Position numbers and translations under genes: made by a program. The notes beneath the pieces were generated by a model, which made no database searches, was not told the origin of the DNA, and worked only from the letters and a program-made list of their open reading frames with translations. Shown in pieces: positions 17,360 through 25,298 of a stretch of DNA of 64,000 nt (positions are counted from its first letter, which is position 1; every line of letters begins with the position of its first letter). Origin of the DNA: Cribrihabitans_A neustonicus (GTDB taxonomy: Bacteria; Pseudomonadota; Alphaproteobacteria; Rhodobacterales; Rhodobacteraceae); assembly GCF_048820895.1 (NCBI RefSeq), contig NZ_JBMERQ010000002.1, positions 620,001 through 684,000 on the forward strand, in the 5' to 3' direction.

Positions 17360-17664
17360 CAGAGAAACTCTCGGACGCCGCCCGCCGCCCGCTGCTGGAA
17401 CCGCTGTTCGCCACCGGCTGGGAACTGGTGGAAGGCCGCGACGCGATTGAAAAGACCTTCAAGTTCGGCAATTTCACCGATGCCTTCGGCTGGATGACCC
17501 GCGCCGCGATCTGGGCGGAGAAGTGGAACCATCACCCCGAGTGGAGCAATGTCTACAATAGGGTGACGGTGGTGCTGACGACCCATGACGTAGGCGGCAT
17601 CAGCGCGCAGGACGCCAAGCTTGCCCGCAAGATGGACGGGCTTTATGGCGACCCGCACAGCTGA
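17356..17664 (+). CDS. phhB: 4a-hydroxytetrahydrobiopterin dehydratase (pterin-4-alpha-carbinolamine dehydratase)
   Basis: A 102-residue PCD/DCoH-family enzyme that dehydrates 4a-hydroxytetrahydrobiopterin formed by phenylalanine hydroxylase. The active-site histidines are present in EKWNHHPEWSNVYN and in LTTHDVGGIS, and the KTFKFGNFTDAFGWMTRAA segment is the usual N-terminal helix. Length is normal for the family. It overlaps the upstream COG3146 gene by four bases. No phenylalanine hydroxylase gene is seen in the window. Confidence 0.94.
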   Translation: MTEKLSDAARRPLLEPLFATGWELVEGRDAIEKTFKFGNFTDAFGWMTRAAIWAEKWNHHPEWSNVYNRVTVVLTTHDVGGISAQDAKLARKMDGLYGDPHS

Positions 17665-17785
17665 GCGCTTCTGCCGCAATACGGGTCAGCAAGTCTGCCG
17701 CAATGTTCCGCGCGCGAAACAACGGTTAAATTTGTAGAGAACCTCCGCACGTTGCGCCGGTCCGCCGCGTGGGCGAAACGGAGAC

Positions 17786-18451
17786 TCATCGCAGCCAGTT
17801 TTCAAAGCGTCTTTCGCCCTCAGGGGTGAAACTGATAACGCGCGACGAAGGTATGCGCCGTGCCCAGCCCTCGGCGAGGATGCAGTCCAGCAGGGCCTTG
17901 CCGAGCCTGCCTGCGAGATGAGATCTCCGCTGGCTCCAATCAAGGCAGGACCGGCAGAGCGGCCGGTTGCTGGCTGGCAGTTCCTCCTGAGCCAAGCCAA
18001 TCCCAGCGAACTTCCCCCAGCCCCGGTCTGTGACGTTCAAGTCACCGGTCAGCCAGCCGTCCTGCTGCATCCGGTCAAAAAGCCGGACCCCCATTTCCCC
18101 TGCCAAGTGGTCATAGCATATCCGCGCCTTGCGAAGCGCGGGGTCCTTTGGGCCGGTTCGGATCGGGGGCGCGGCATCGCTGGAGAACACCATCAGCGCT
18201 TCCAGCAGACCTGCCACATGCGGCCCGGCCAGGCGGAAAAACTTATGCCGCCCCTGCGCCGTGACGGTCAGCACCTCTCCATCCACCAGTTTTGCCAGAT
18301 GGCTGCTCGCGGTTTGTTTGGTGACGCCGCCAACCTTTGTGAGTTCGGTGGCCGTAAGGGCGCGTCCATCCATCAGGGCAAGCAGGATGCTGCTGCGGAC
18401 AGGGTCGGCGACCAGGGCGGCGACGCGGGCGATATCGGGGCCTTCTCTCAT
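17786..18451 (-). CDS. ArsR-family winged-helix regulator with extended C-terminal domain
   Basis: DNA-binding repressor of 221 residues. The N-terminal winged helix (about 8-95) has the ArsR pattern: DPVRSSILLALMDGRALTATEL, then the recognition helix VTKQTASSHLAKLVDGEVL. The C-terminal half (about 115-220) has the layout seen in longer ArsR-like transcription factors, ending in a CRSCLDWSQRRSHLAG segment with two close cysteines that could sense a redox signal or metal. It is divergent from a NIPSNAP-ABM gene pair; a perfect GTTCGAT-N4-ATCGAAC dyad begins two bases outside its start codon. The probable role is repression of the pair and of itself. Confidence 0.9.
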   Translation of the reverse strand: MREGPDIARVAALVADPVRSSILLALMDGRALTATELTKVGGVTKQTASSHLAKLVDGEVLTVTAQGRHKFFRLAGPHVAGLLEALMVFSSDAAPPIRTGPKDPALRKARICYDHLAGEMGVRLFDRMQQDGWLTGDLNVTDRGWGKFAGIGLAQEELPASNRPLCRSCLDWSQRRSHLAGRLGKALLDCILAEGWARRIPSSRVISFTPEGERRFENWLR

Positions 18452-18452
18452 A

Positions 18453-18470
18453 GTTCGATGCTAATCGAAC
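18453..18470. promoter_or_regulatory. Perfect operator-like dyad between ArsR gene and NIPSNAP/ABM genes
   Basis: GTTCGAT-GCTA-ATCGAAC is a perfect 7-bp inverted repeat with a 4-bp spacer, placed 2-19 bases outside the arsR-like start codon and 54 bp before the NIPSNAP start. The size and position fit an ArsR-dimer operator covering both divergent promoters. Confidence 0.7.
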
Positions 18471-18523
18471 CAAAGCTTCGCGGCAATCGGATAGACCCGG
18501 CCTATCATAAGAAGGACCACACC

Positions 18524-18847
18524 ATGATCACCTGCGTCATCACCTATGAGATCGATCCGAACCGGCGGGAACTGTTCGAGGAATACGCCCGCAATTGGGG
18601 GCATTGCATTCCCCGCTGCGGCGCCAGTCTGACCGGTTACTTCGCGCCGCATGAAGGATCGGCCTCGACCGCCTATGGCATCTATTCCCTGCCCTCTCTG
18701 GCGGAGTATGAAGCTTACCGCGCGCGGCTGGCTGCCGATCCTCTTGGGCGCGAGAATTATGAGTTCGCCAAACGCGAGGGCTTTATCCGCCGGGAAGACC
18801 GCTTGTTCGTAAAGCTGGCCTCAGAACCGCATGGGGCGCACTCATGA
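18524..18847 (+). CDS. NIPSNAP-family protein
   Basis: A 107-residue protein of the NIPSNAP family, a dimeric alpha-beta barrel fold. The conserved opening MITCVITYEIDPNRRELFEEY, the GASLTGYFAPHEGSASTAYGIY core and the LAADPLGRENYEFAKREGFI helix are typical. Biochemical functions in bacteria are mostly unknown, though related folds bind heme or small aromatic molecules. It overlaps the following ABM-fold gene by four bases, and both lie under the dyad at 18453. The pairing of two dimeric alpha-beta barrel proteins under one ArsR regulator suggests stress or xenobiotic handling; that is inference. Confidence 0.88.
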   Translation: MITCVITYEIDPNRRELFEEYARNWGHCIPRCGASLTGYFAPHEGSASTAYGIYSLPSLAEYEAYRARLAADPLGRENYEFAKREGFIRREDRLFVKLASEPHGAHS

Positions 18848-19224
18848 TTGCGGTCATTTTCGAAGCATGCGTCCCCGGCAGCGCGCGGGCGGAATACCTT
18901 GATCTGGCCTCCGAATTGCGCCCGCTGCTTGATGAGATCGACGGGTTCATTTCCATCGAGCGGTTTCAGAGCCTGACCAGCCCGGAAAAGGTGCTGTCCC
19001 TATCATTCTGGCGAGACGAAGCCGCGGTCGCGCAATGGCGCAACCTGCCCGAACACCGCCGCGTTCAAGCCGCCGGCCGCGGTCACGTCTTTGCCAACTA
19101 CCGTTTGCGCATCGCCGCGGTAGCCCGGGATTACGGCATGTACTCCAGAACGGATGCGCCCGACGACAGTCAGACCATCCACGGAGAGGGGCCGGACTGT
19201 GTGGGGCCTCGAGCTTCCCCTTGA
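18844..19224 (+). CDS. Antibiotic biosynthesis monooxygenase (ABM) family protein
   Basis: A 126-residue ABM-fold protein: a core of about 100 residues (MIAVIFEACVPGSARAEYLD, GFISIERFQSLTSPEKVLSLSFWRDEAAVAQWR, then HRRVQAAGR and NYRLRIAAVARDYG) and an extra C-terminal tail of about 25 residues with no recognised features. The DYG(M)Y ending and EXA-AVAQWRN helix match DUF/ABM proteins that act as small monooxygenases or heme-related enzymes. It starts within the NIPSNAP stop codon. Enzyme activity is not shown by the sequence. Confidence 0.85.
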   Translation: MIAVIFEACVPGSARAEYLDLASELRPLLDEIDGFISIERFQSLTSPEKVLSLSFWRDEAAVAQWRNLPEHRRVQAAGRGHVFANYRLRIAAVARDYGMYSRTDAPDDSQTIHGEGPDCVGPRASP

Positions 19225-19287
19225 GAATCATCCCGGGGCATTGGCCGCGATGCGCAGCAGCGGCCGGCCGCCGCTGCGCCGGGGGCC

Positions 19288-19776
19288 TCAGCCCATCGCG
19301 TCCAGCAGCGCCTCGCCGCCGGAGAGATCGCACTGGCCCGGGTTCTCTTCCTGGTTCAGCACCTTCACCTCACCGTCCTCGACCAGCATGGCATAGCGCT
19401 GCGAGCGGCCGATCAGCCCTGCGGGCGGCGCATCGAAGCGCATGCCGATCGATTCGGTGAAGCTGCAATCGGCATCGGCCAGCATGGTGATCCCGGCATC
19501 CTTGGCGCCGGTGGCATCGCCCCAGGCCGACATCACAAAGGGGTCGTTACCGGCGATGCAGATGATCTCGTCCACGCCCTTGGCGGCAAGCTGGTCCCTG
19601 GTGCGGATGAAGCTCGGCACATGCGCCGAGTGGCAGGTGGGCGTAAAGGCCCCCGGCACTGCGAAGATTGCGACCTTGCGGCCCTTGGTCTTCTCGGCCA
19701 GCTTTACCTCTTCGGGGCCGTTTTCGCCCATTTGGGTCAGGGTTGCCTCCGGCAGCCGGTCTCCGACAGAAATCAT
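19288..19776 (-). CDS. Peroxiredoxin (Prx5 / AhpE-like, hybrid type)
   Basis: A thiol peroxidase of 162 residues that reduces hydrogen peroxide and alkyl peroxides. The peroxidatic cysteine is Cys48 in the motif PGAFTPTCHSAHVP, exact for the Prx5 group; downstream cysteines (CIAGND, ADADCSF) may serve in resolution or glutathione-dependent reduction. The start MISVGDRLPEATL follows a GAGAGGAC ribosome site. It is divergent from a ferredoxin-reductase gene 97 bp away and convergent with the ABM gene. Length is normal for bacterial members. Confidence 0.94.
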   Translation of the reverse strand: MISVGDRLPEATLTQMGENGPEEVKLAEKTKGRKVAIFAVPGAFTPTCHSAHVPSFIRTRDQLAAKGVDEIICIAGNDPFVMSAWGDATGAKDAGITMLADADCSFTESIGMRFDAPPAGLIGRSQRYAMLVEDGEVKVLNQEENPGQCDLSGGEALLDAMG

Positions 19777-19873
19777 GGCAAGGTCCTCTCTCTCGTGATT
19801 GCGTTTTGGGGTGCCCGGTATATAGGGTCCGTGGAAAGCGTTACGGGTTCTGCTGCGGGAGGCAAGAGGCGGG

Positions 19874-21085
19874 ATGAGCGATATCGTCGTGATCGGGGCG
19901 GGGCAGGCCGGCGCCTCGCTGGTGGCCAAGCTGCGCAAAGAAGGTTTCGAGGGAGGGATCACCCTGATCGGCGCCGAAGACGCGCTGCCCTATCAGCGCC
20001 CGCCGCTCTCCAAGGCATATCTCCTGGGCGAGATGGAGGCCGAGCGGCTGTTCCTGCGCCCGGCGAGCTTTTACGCCGAGAACGGTATCACCCTGAAGCT
20101 CGGCTGCACCGTCACCGCAATTGACCGCCAGGCGAAGACAGTCACCTGCGGCAATGAGGTGATCCCCTACGGCCAGCTCGCGCTCACAACCGGCTCCGAT
20201 CCGCGCCGCCTGCCCGAGCCGATCGGCGGCGGGCTGGAGAACGTTTTTGTCGTGCGCGGCCTTGCCGACGTGGACGCGATGGCGCCGCATGTGGCGGAAG
20301 GCAAGCGCGCGCTGATCGTCGGCGGCGGCTACATCGGGCTGGAGGCCGCCGCGGTCTGCGCCAAGCGGGGCTTGAAGGTCACGCTGGCGGAGATGGCGGA
20401 CCGCATCCTGCAAAGGGTGGCGGCGCCCGAGACATCGGACTATTTCCGCAAGCTGCACCGTGCGCACGGGGTCGACATCCGCGAATCCACCGGGCTTGAG
20501 CGGCTGGAGGGCGAAACCGGCAAGGTGGCGCGCGCGGTACTTTCTTCCGGCGAGGTGCTGGAGGTGGATTTCGTCGTCGTGGGCGTAGGCATCACGCCCT
20601 GCACCGGGCTGGCGGAACTGGCCGGGCTCGAGATCGAAAACGGCATCCGCACGGACGCGCAGGGCCGCACTTCGGACCCGTTGGTCTGGGCCGCCGGCGA
20701 TTGCGCCTCCTTCCCGTTCCAGGGCCGCCGCATCCGGCTGGAAAGCGTGCCCAACGCCATCGACCAGGCCGAGGTCGTGGCGCAGAACATGCTGGGCGCG
20801 GGCAAGGACTACGTGGCGCAGCCCTGGTTCTGGTCGGATCAGTACGATGTGAAGCTGCAGATCGCGGGCCTCAACAGCGGCTATGACGAGGTGGTCACCC
20901 GCCAGGGCGAGGGCGCGCAGGTGTCCTTCTGGTACTACAAGGGCGATCAGCTGGTGGCGGTGGACGCGATGAACGATCCGCGCGCGTATATGGTCGCGAA
21001 ACGGCTGATCGACGCAGGGAAAACGGCCGACAAGGCCGTGGTGGCCGATCCGGCGGCAGACCTGAAGCCGCTCCTGAAAGCGTGA
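19874..21085 (+). CDS. FAD-dependent NAD(P)H:ferredoxin reductase-type oxidoreductase
   Basis: A 403-residue flavoprotein of the pyridine-nucleotide disulfide oxidoreductase class II (rhodocoxin/putidaredoxin reductase type). The FAD site is GAGQAGAS at the N-terminus, the NAD(P)H site is VGGGYIGLEAAAVC in the middle, and the second FAD contact AAGDCASF precedes the C-terminal reductase domain. The ERPPLSK-like segment reads YQRPPLSKAYL. Such enzymes pass electrons from NADH to a [2Fe-2S] ferredoxin that feeds a monooxygenase or P450; no such partner is present here. The stop overlaps the GTG start of rsmD. Confidence 0.92.
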   Translation: MSDIVVIGAGQAGASLVAKLRKEGFEGGITLIGAEDALPYQRPPLSKAYLLGEMEAERLFLRPASFYAENGITLKLGCTVTAIDRQAKTVTCGNEVIPYGQLALTTGSDPRRLPEPIGGGLENVFVVRGLADVDAMAPHVAEGKRALIVGGGYIGLEAAAVCAKRGLKVTLAEMADRILQRVAAPETSDYFRKLHRAHGVDIRESTGLERLEGETGKVARAVLSSGEVLEVDFVVVGVGITPCTGLAELAGLEIENGIRTDAQGRTSDPLVWAAGDCASFPFQGRRIRLESVPNAIDQAEVVAQNMLGAGKDYVAQPWFWSDQYDVKLQIAGLNSGYDEVVTRQGEGAQVSFWYYKGDQLVAVDAMNDPRAYMVAKRLIDAGKTADKAVVADPAADLKPLLKA

Positions 21086-21642
21086 GGATCATCGCCGGCA
21101 AATTCCGCGGCCGGGCGCTGGCTTCGGTGGGCAAGGGCGATGCGGGCGCGCATCTGCGCCCCACCACCGACCGGGTGCGCGAAAGCCTGTTCAACGTGCT
21201 GATGCACACCGGCGCGGTCCCCGGTGCGAAGGTGCTCGACCTCTTTGCCGGCACTGGTGCGCTGGGGCTGGAGGCCCTGTCGCGCGGTGCTGCGGAGGTG
21301 GTCTTTGCTGACGACGGCCGCACGGCGCAAGGCCTGATCCGCAGGAACATCGCGCTGTGCCGGGCAGAGGCGGAAACCACCCTGATCCGCCGCGACGCCT
21401 TGAAGCTGGGCCCCAACCCGGGCGCGCCCTGCGGGCTGGTCTTCCTCGACCCGCCTTACGGCAAGGGGCTGGGGGAAAAAGCCCTCGCCGCGGCGCTGGC
21501 AGGCGGCTGGATCGCCGAGGACGCGCTCGTGGTCTGGGAGGAAAACGCGCCGATGCCGGCGCCCGATGGCTTCACCCTGCACGGCACCCGAAAGTATGGC
21601 GACACCCACATCACGCTGATGCGGCGCGGCGCAGACGCTTGA
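21082..21642 (+). CDS. rsmD: 16S rRNA (guanine(966)-N(2))-methyltransferase RsmD
   Basis: Methylates G966 of 16S rRNA in the assembled 30S subunit. The 186-residue length is normal. The start is a GTG (MRIIAGKFRGRALA after initiation), overlapping the preceding stop codon. SAM-binding motif I is LDLFAGTGALGLEALSRGA, and the catalytic motif is FLDPPYGKG. The RPTTDRVRESLFN segment is typical for RsmD. Confidence 0.96.
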   Translation: MRIIAGKFRGRALASVGKGDAGAHLRPTTDRVRESLFNVLMHTGAVPGAKVLDLFAGTGALGLEALSRGAAEVVFADDGRTAQGLIRRNIALCRAEAETTLIRRDALKLGPNPGAPCGLVFLDPPYGKGLGEKALAAALAGGWIAEDALVVWEENAPMPAPDGFTLHGTRKYGDTHITLMRRGADA

Positions 21643-21658
21643 GGCCCCAAGACCCCCA

Positions 21659-21706
21659 GCTACTTTCTGACCGGAAATACCCCGGGGTCCGGGGCAGAGC
21701 CCCGGT
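21659..21706 (-). repeat. Short dispersed GC-rich repeat, CCCCGGGGTATTT family, copy 1
   Basis: On the minus strand the stretch reads GGGCTCTGCCCCGGACCCCGG followed by GGTATTTCCGGTCAGAAAGTA. The same layout (a short GC stem, then CCCCGGGGTATTT and GG..AGAAAG) recurs at 46959, 50398 and 50517. Here it separates the convergent genes rsmD and map and could also act as their terminator. Confidence 0.6.
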
Positions 21707-21721
21707 CCTTACGTCTCCGTT

Positions 21722-22531
21722 TTACCCGTAGGTCGGATGGAACTTCCCGGCCGGCGACAGCGTGAAGATCTCCACCCCGTCCGCGGTCACCCCCACCGAA
21801 TGCTCGAACTGCGCCGAGAGCGACTTGTCGCGGGTGACCGCGGTCCATTCGTCGGCGAGGATCTTGGTCTCCGGGCGGCCAAGGTTCACCATCGGCTCGA
21901 TGGTGAAGAACATCCCCTCTTCCAGCACCGGGCCGCTGCCCGCGCGGCCATAGTGCAGCACGTTTGGCGGGGCGTGGAACACGCGGCCCAGGCCGTGGCC
22001 GCAGAAGTCGCGCACGATGCTCATCCGCTGGGCTTCGGCGTAGGTCTGGATCGCGTGGCCGATGTCGCCGAAGGTGTTGCCGGGCTTCACCGCCTCGATC
22101 CCCTTCATCAGCGCATCATGGGTGACCTGGATCAGCCGCTCCGCCTTGCGGCTGAGCTTGCCCGCCACATACATGCGCGAACTGTCGCCGTACCAGCCGT
22201 CGACCACCACGGTGACGTCGATGTTGAGGATGTCGCCGTCCTTCAATTTTTTGTCGCCGGGGATGCCGTGGCAGACCACGTGGTTGACCGAGATGCAGCT
22301 GGCGTGCTGGTAGCCCTTGTAGCCGATGGTCGCCGAGGTGGCGCCGGCCTCTTCCACCATCTCGGTAATCTTGCGGTCGATCTCGCCGGTGGTCTGGCCG
22401 GGGAACACGCAGGCAGCAATATCGTCCAGGATCCGCGCCGTCAGCGCGCCTGCCGCGTGCATGCCTGCAAAGTCCCCAGGCTCGTGAATACGGATGCCGT
22501 CCTTGGTCGTGCGGCCGTCTTTCGATCTCAT
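21722..22531 (-). CDS. map: Methionine aminopeptidase, type I
   Basis: Removes the initiator methionine from new proteins. The 269-residue length is normal. The metal ligands of the pita-bread fold are visible: Asp and Asp in LNIDVTVVVDGWYGDSSR, His in CGHGLGRVFHAPP, Glu in FTIEPMVN and Glu in QFEHSVGVT. The active-site His in CISVNHVVCHGIPG is also present. The ATG at 22531 (MRSKDGRTTKDGIRIH) has a GGAG ribosome site upstream. Convergent with rsmD and divergent from mscS. Confidence 0.96.
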   Translation of the reverse strand: MRSKDGRTTKDGIRIHEPGDFAGMHAAGALTARILDDIAACVFPGQTTGEIDRKITEMVEEAGATSATIGYKGYQHASCISVNHVVCHGIPGDKKLKDGDILNIDVTVVVDGWYGDSSRMYVAGKLSRKAERLIQVTHDALMKGIEAVKPGNTFGDIGHAIQTYAEAQRMSIVRDFCGHGLGRVFHAPPNVLHYGRAGSGPVLEEGMFFTIEPMVNLGRPETKILADEWTAVTRDKSLSAQFEHSVGVTADGVEIFTLSPAGKFHPTYG

Positions 22532-22688
22532 ATGGAAGGGCTCCAATCTCTGCCTGTTGCCCCTGTATGTAAGGGGTTTGCCCCGAAAGGGCCAGAGGCA
22601 GGCAGTTCCGGGTATCCGGGAACTTTTGCATCGGCAGGGCAATTCCTCTAGGGAGACCGGAAACCGGAACCAGGAGGAATGCGCTGCA

Positions 22689-23579
22689 ATGGAAAGCGTC
22701 AATGAGCTGCTCGAGACCGAGATCTACAACGGGACGTCCCTGGCGGATCTGGTGACACTGGAATTCCTGGCGCAAGTGCTCGGCAATGTTGTTGCGGCCA
22801 TTCTGATCCTGGCGCTCGGCTTTATCATCTCGTCCTGGGTCAAGAACCGGATCGAGAACCTGGGCGACCGGCACGCGCATCTGGACAACACGCTGTTCCA
22901 CTTCCTTGGCAATATGGCGCGCTACACGATTCTGGCCTTTGCGGCGCTCTTCGTGCTCAACACCTTCGGCATCAAGACCACCTCCATCGTCGCCGCCATC
23001 GGTGCAGCGGGCCTGGCGATTGGCCTCGCTATGCAAGGCGCGCTGTCGAACCTCGCCGCGGGGGTGATGATCATCATCTTCCGCCCCTTCAAGCTGGGTG
23101 ATTTCATCGTGGTCGACGGGGTGATGGGAACTGTGAAGGAGATCACGCTCAACAATACGGTGCTGGCGGACCTGTCGAACGTGAAGACGATCATCCCTAA
23201 CTCCGAGGTCTGGGGCAATACCATCGTCAACTACTCCGCTTATCCGACCCGCCGCGCCGAGTGGACTTTTGGCGTGGGTTATGGCGCCGATCTCGACGTG
23301 GCCGAGCGGGTGATCCGCGAGACCATCATGGGCGATCCGCGCTCGCACAGCGATCCGGCGCCGTTCATCCAGGTGAACGCGCTCAACAGCTCCTCGGTCG
23401 ATTTCCTGGTGCGGGTCTGGGTCGATGCGGCGGAATACTTTCAGTATCAGGCCGACATGAAGCGCCGCGTGAAAGAGGCGCTGGATGCCGCCGGGGTCGA
23501 CATTCCCTTCCCGACCCGCACCCTGGTGCAGGCGCCCTCCGCGGCCGAGGGCGAGGGCCGCGCGGAAGCGGCGGAGTAA
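22689..23579 (+). CDS. Small-conductance mechanosensitive channel (MscS family)
   Basis: A 296-residue inner-membrane channel that opens on osmotic downshock. It has an N-terminal extracytoplasmic segment, three membrane helices (about 25-50, 75-97 and 105-140), with the pore helix AAIGAAGLAIGLAMQGALSN followed by the classic LAAGVMIIIFRPFKLGDFI hinge, and a cytoplasmic beta/alpha vestibule. Length (E. coli MscS 286) and motif order are normal. The C-terminal tail is short and acidic. A good CCAGGAGGAA ribosome site precedes the ATG at 22689. Confidence 0.95.
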   Translation: MESVNELLETEIYNGTSLADLVTLEFLAQVLGNVVAAILILALGFIISSWVKNRIENLGDRHAHLDNTLFHFLGNMARYTILAFAALFVLNTFGIKTTSIVAAIGAAGLAIGLAMQGALSNLAAGVMIIIFRPFKLGDFIVVDGVMGTVKEITLNNTVLADLSNVKTIIPNSEVWGNTIVNYSAYPTRRAEWTFGVGYGADLDVAERVIRETIMGDPRSHSDPAPFIQVNALNSSSVDFLVRVWVDAAEYFQYQADMKRRVKEALDAAGVDIPFPTRTLVQAPSAAEGEGRAEAAE

Positions 23580-23679
23580 GCGGTCCAGACGGTGCGGAAT
23601 TCCGCGCCGATTTCTTTTTGCCACGGGCCTGCAGTCATACGGTGATCAGTTTCCCCTATGCGGGACAGGGCCGAAGGCC

Positions 23680-23822
23680 GCCGCGCATCGCCGGCGCGCC
23701 CCTCCGCGGTGGCGATTTTGCTGATGCTGGGTGGCCCCTCGAGAGGGTTTACGGACTTGGCGGGGATAGACTGCCAGCCACGAGCCGTTGGATCGCCGCC
23801 GCGCGCGCCGGCAAAACGCGGC
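23680..23822 (+). repeat. 143-bp dispersed intergenic element, copy C
   Basis: Third copy, between convergent mscS and sfsA. Terminal inverted repeats are at 23680-23699 and 23803-23822. The right end lies 6 bp from the sfsA stop codon, so it could serve as 3' flanking structure for that transcript. Length 143 bp as in all copies. Confidence 0.85.
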
Positions 23823-23828
23823 TTGGCG

Positions 23829-24527
23829 CTATTGCGCGAACGCGCCTGCAATCTCCACGCTTTCGGGTGTGATCCGGGTGCAGAGAACCAGCCGCTCCAC
23901 CCCCGCCGCGGCAGCCGCTTCAAACCCCGCGGCATAGGCCGGGTCGATGTCGGCGGCGAGCGCGAAGCGGTCACAGTCGGTGCGCTGCACCAGGTAGAGC
24001 ATCATCGCGCGGTGGCCTGCCCGGGCGACCTCTGCAAGCTCGGCCAAGTGCTTGGTGCCGCGGGCCGTGACGCTGTCGGGAAACTCCGCGAGGCCCTCCT
24101 GCCGCGACAGGGTCACGCTTTTCACCTCCACGTAGCAGTCGGGCAGGCCAGGCTCGCTCAGCAGGAAGTCGATGCGGCTGTTCTGCCCGTATTTCACTTC
24201 CGCCCGAACGGTCCCGTATTCCGCCAGCTGCGGCACCTCGCGCGCCAGCAGCGCGCCGCGCAGCGCCCGGTTCGGCACCGAAGTGTCGACGCCGGTGAAA
24301 TGGCCGCCCGGATGCTCGACCAGGCGCCAGCCGTACTTCAGCTTTTTCTTCGGATCGTCGTTCGGCTCCAGCCAGATCCGCGTGCCCGGTTCCGCCAGCC
24401 CCATCATCGAGCCGGGGTTAGCGCAATGGGCGGTGATCTCGCGCCCGTCCGGGAGGCGGCAATCGGCGAGGAAGCGTTTGTAGCGGCGGATCAGCACCGC
24501 CGGTATCAGAGGGGTTTCAAAGCGCAT
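23829..24527 (-). CDS. sfsA: SfsA family DNA/RNA nuclease-like protein
   Basis: A 232-residue protein of the SfsA family (sugar fermentation stimulation), now known to have a nuclease-like fold with an OB-fold N-terminus. Family blocks are visible: ETPLIPAVLIRRYKRFLAD, HCANPGSMMG, the SVPNRALRGALLA segment, KYGQNSRIDFLL, CYVEVKSVTL and FPDSVTARGTKHLAELAEV. The endonuclease-like EVK motif is intact. The ATG at 24527 gives the usual start and is divergent from the molybdopterin-binding gene 48 bp away. Physiological role remains unsettled in the family. Confidence 0.94.
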   Translation of the reverse strand: MRFETPLIPAVLIRRYKRFLADCRLPDGREITAHCANPGSMMGLAEPGTRIWLEPNDDPKKKLKYGWRLVEHPGGHFTGVDTSVPNRALRGALLAREVPQLAEYGTVRAEVKYGQNSRIDFLLSEPGLPDCYVEVKSVTLSRQEGLAEFPDSVTARGTKHLAELAEVARAGHRAMMLYLVQRTDCDRFALAADIDPAYAAGFEAAAAAGVERLVLCTRITPESVEIAGAFAQ

Positions 24528-24575
24528 GGATCTGGGCCTATACCTGCCTTTAGGAGTGTGCAAGGGAGCAACATC

Positions 24576-25298
24576 ATGGCAAATCCAACCGCGGCGATGC
24601 TGGTGATCGGGGACGAGATCCTGTCCGGGCGCACCCGCGATGCCAACATGCACTACCTGGCGGGAGAGCTTACCAAGCATGGCATCACCCTTCGGGAAGT
24701 TCGCATCGTCAGCGACGACGAACCTGCCATCGTGGAGGCGGTGCAGGCGCTGGCGGCGGGCCATGACCATGTGTTTACCAGCGGCGGCATCGGGCCGACG
24801 CATGACGACATCACCGCCGATTGCATCGCCAAGGCCTTTGGCGCCAATCTCGGCGTGCGCGACGATGCGCGTGCCATCCTGCAGGCGCATTATGACACCC
24901 AGGGGCTGGAGCTGAACGAGGCCCGCCTTCGGATGGCGCGCATCCCGGAGGGCGCGGCGCTGATCGAGAACCCGGTCTCCGCCGCGCCGGGCTTCACCCT
25001 GCAGAACGTGCATGTGATGGCCGGCGTGCCGCTGATTTTCCAGGCAATGGTGGCGAGCGTGCTGCCGACGCTTACCGGCGGTGCCCCGGTCCTGTCGCAG
25101 AGCCTGCGGGTGATGCGCGGGGAGGGCGAGATTGCGGCCCCGCTGCGGGCGCTGGCCGAAGCCTACAGTGACCTTTCGGTGGGCTGCTATCCGTTCCAGA
25201 AGAACGGTTTTTTTGGCGCCAATGTGGTGATCCGCGGCACCGATGGCGCGCGGGTCGACGCAGCGATGACCGAGCTTGCCCGGGACCTGGGCCAGTGA
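24576..25298 (+). CDS. Competence/damage-inducible CinA N-terminal-type molybdopterin-binding domain protein
   Basis: A 240-residue stand-alone MoCF-biosynthesis-type domain (MoaB/Mog/CinA-N fold). Visible family blocks are MLVIGDEILSGRTRDANMHYLA, TSGGIGPTHDDITADCIAKAFG and NPVSAAPGFTLQNVHVMAGVP. CinA proper carries an additional NMN deamidase domain, which is missing here, so only a nucleotide-pyrophosphatase/molybdopterin-type function can be suspected. It starts the operon of four genes joined by overlaps (4, 4 and 10 bp). A GGGAGC ribosome site precedes the ATG. Confidence 0.9.
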   Translation: MANPTAAMLVIGDEILSGRTRDANMHYLAGELTKHGITLREVRIVSDDEPAIVEAVQALAAGHDHVFTSGGIGPTHDDITADCIAKAFGANLGVRDDARAILQAHYDTQGLELNEARLRMARIPEGAALIENPVSAAPGFTLQNVHVMAGVPLIFQAMVASVLPTLTGGAPVLSQSLRVMRGEGEIAAPLRALAEAYSDLSVGCYPFQKNGFFGANVVIRGTDGARVDAAMTELARDLGQ

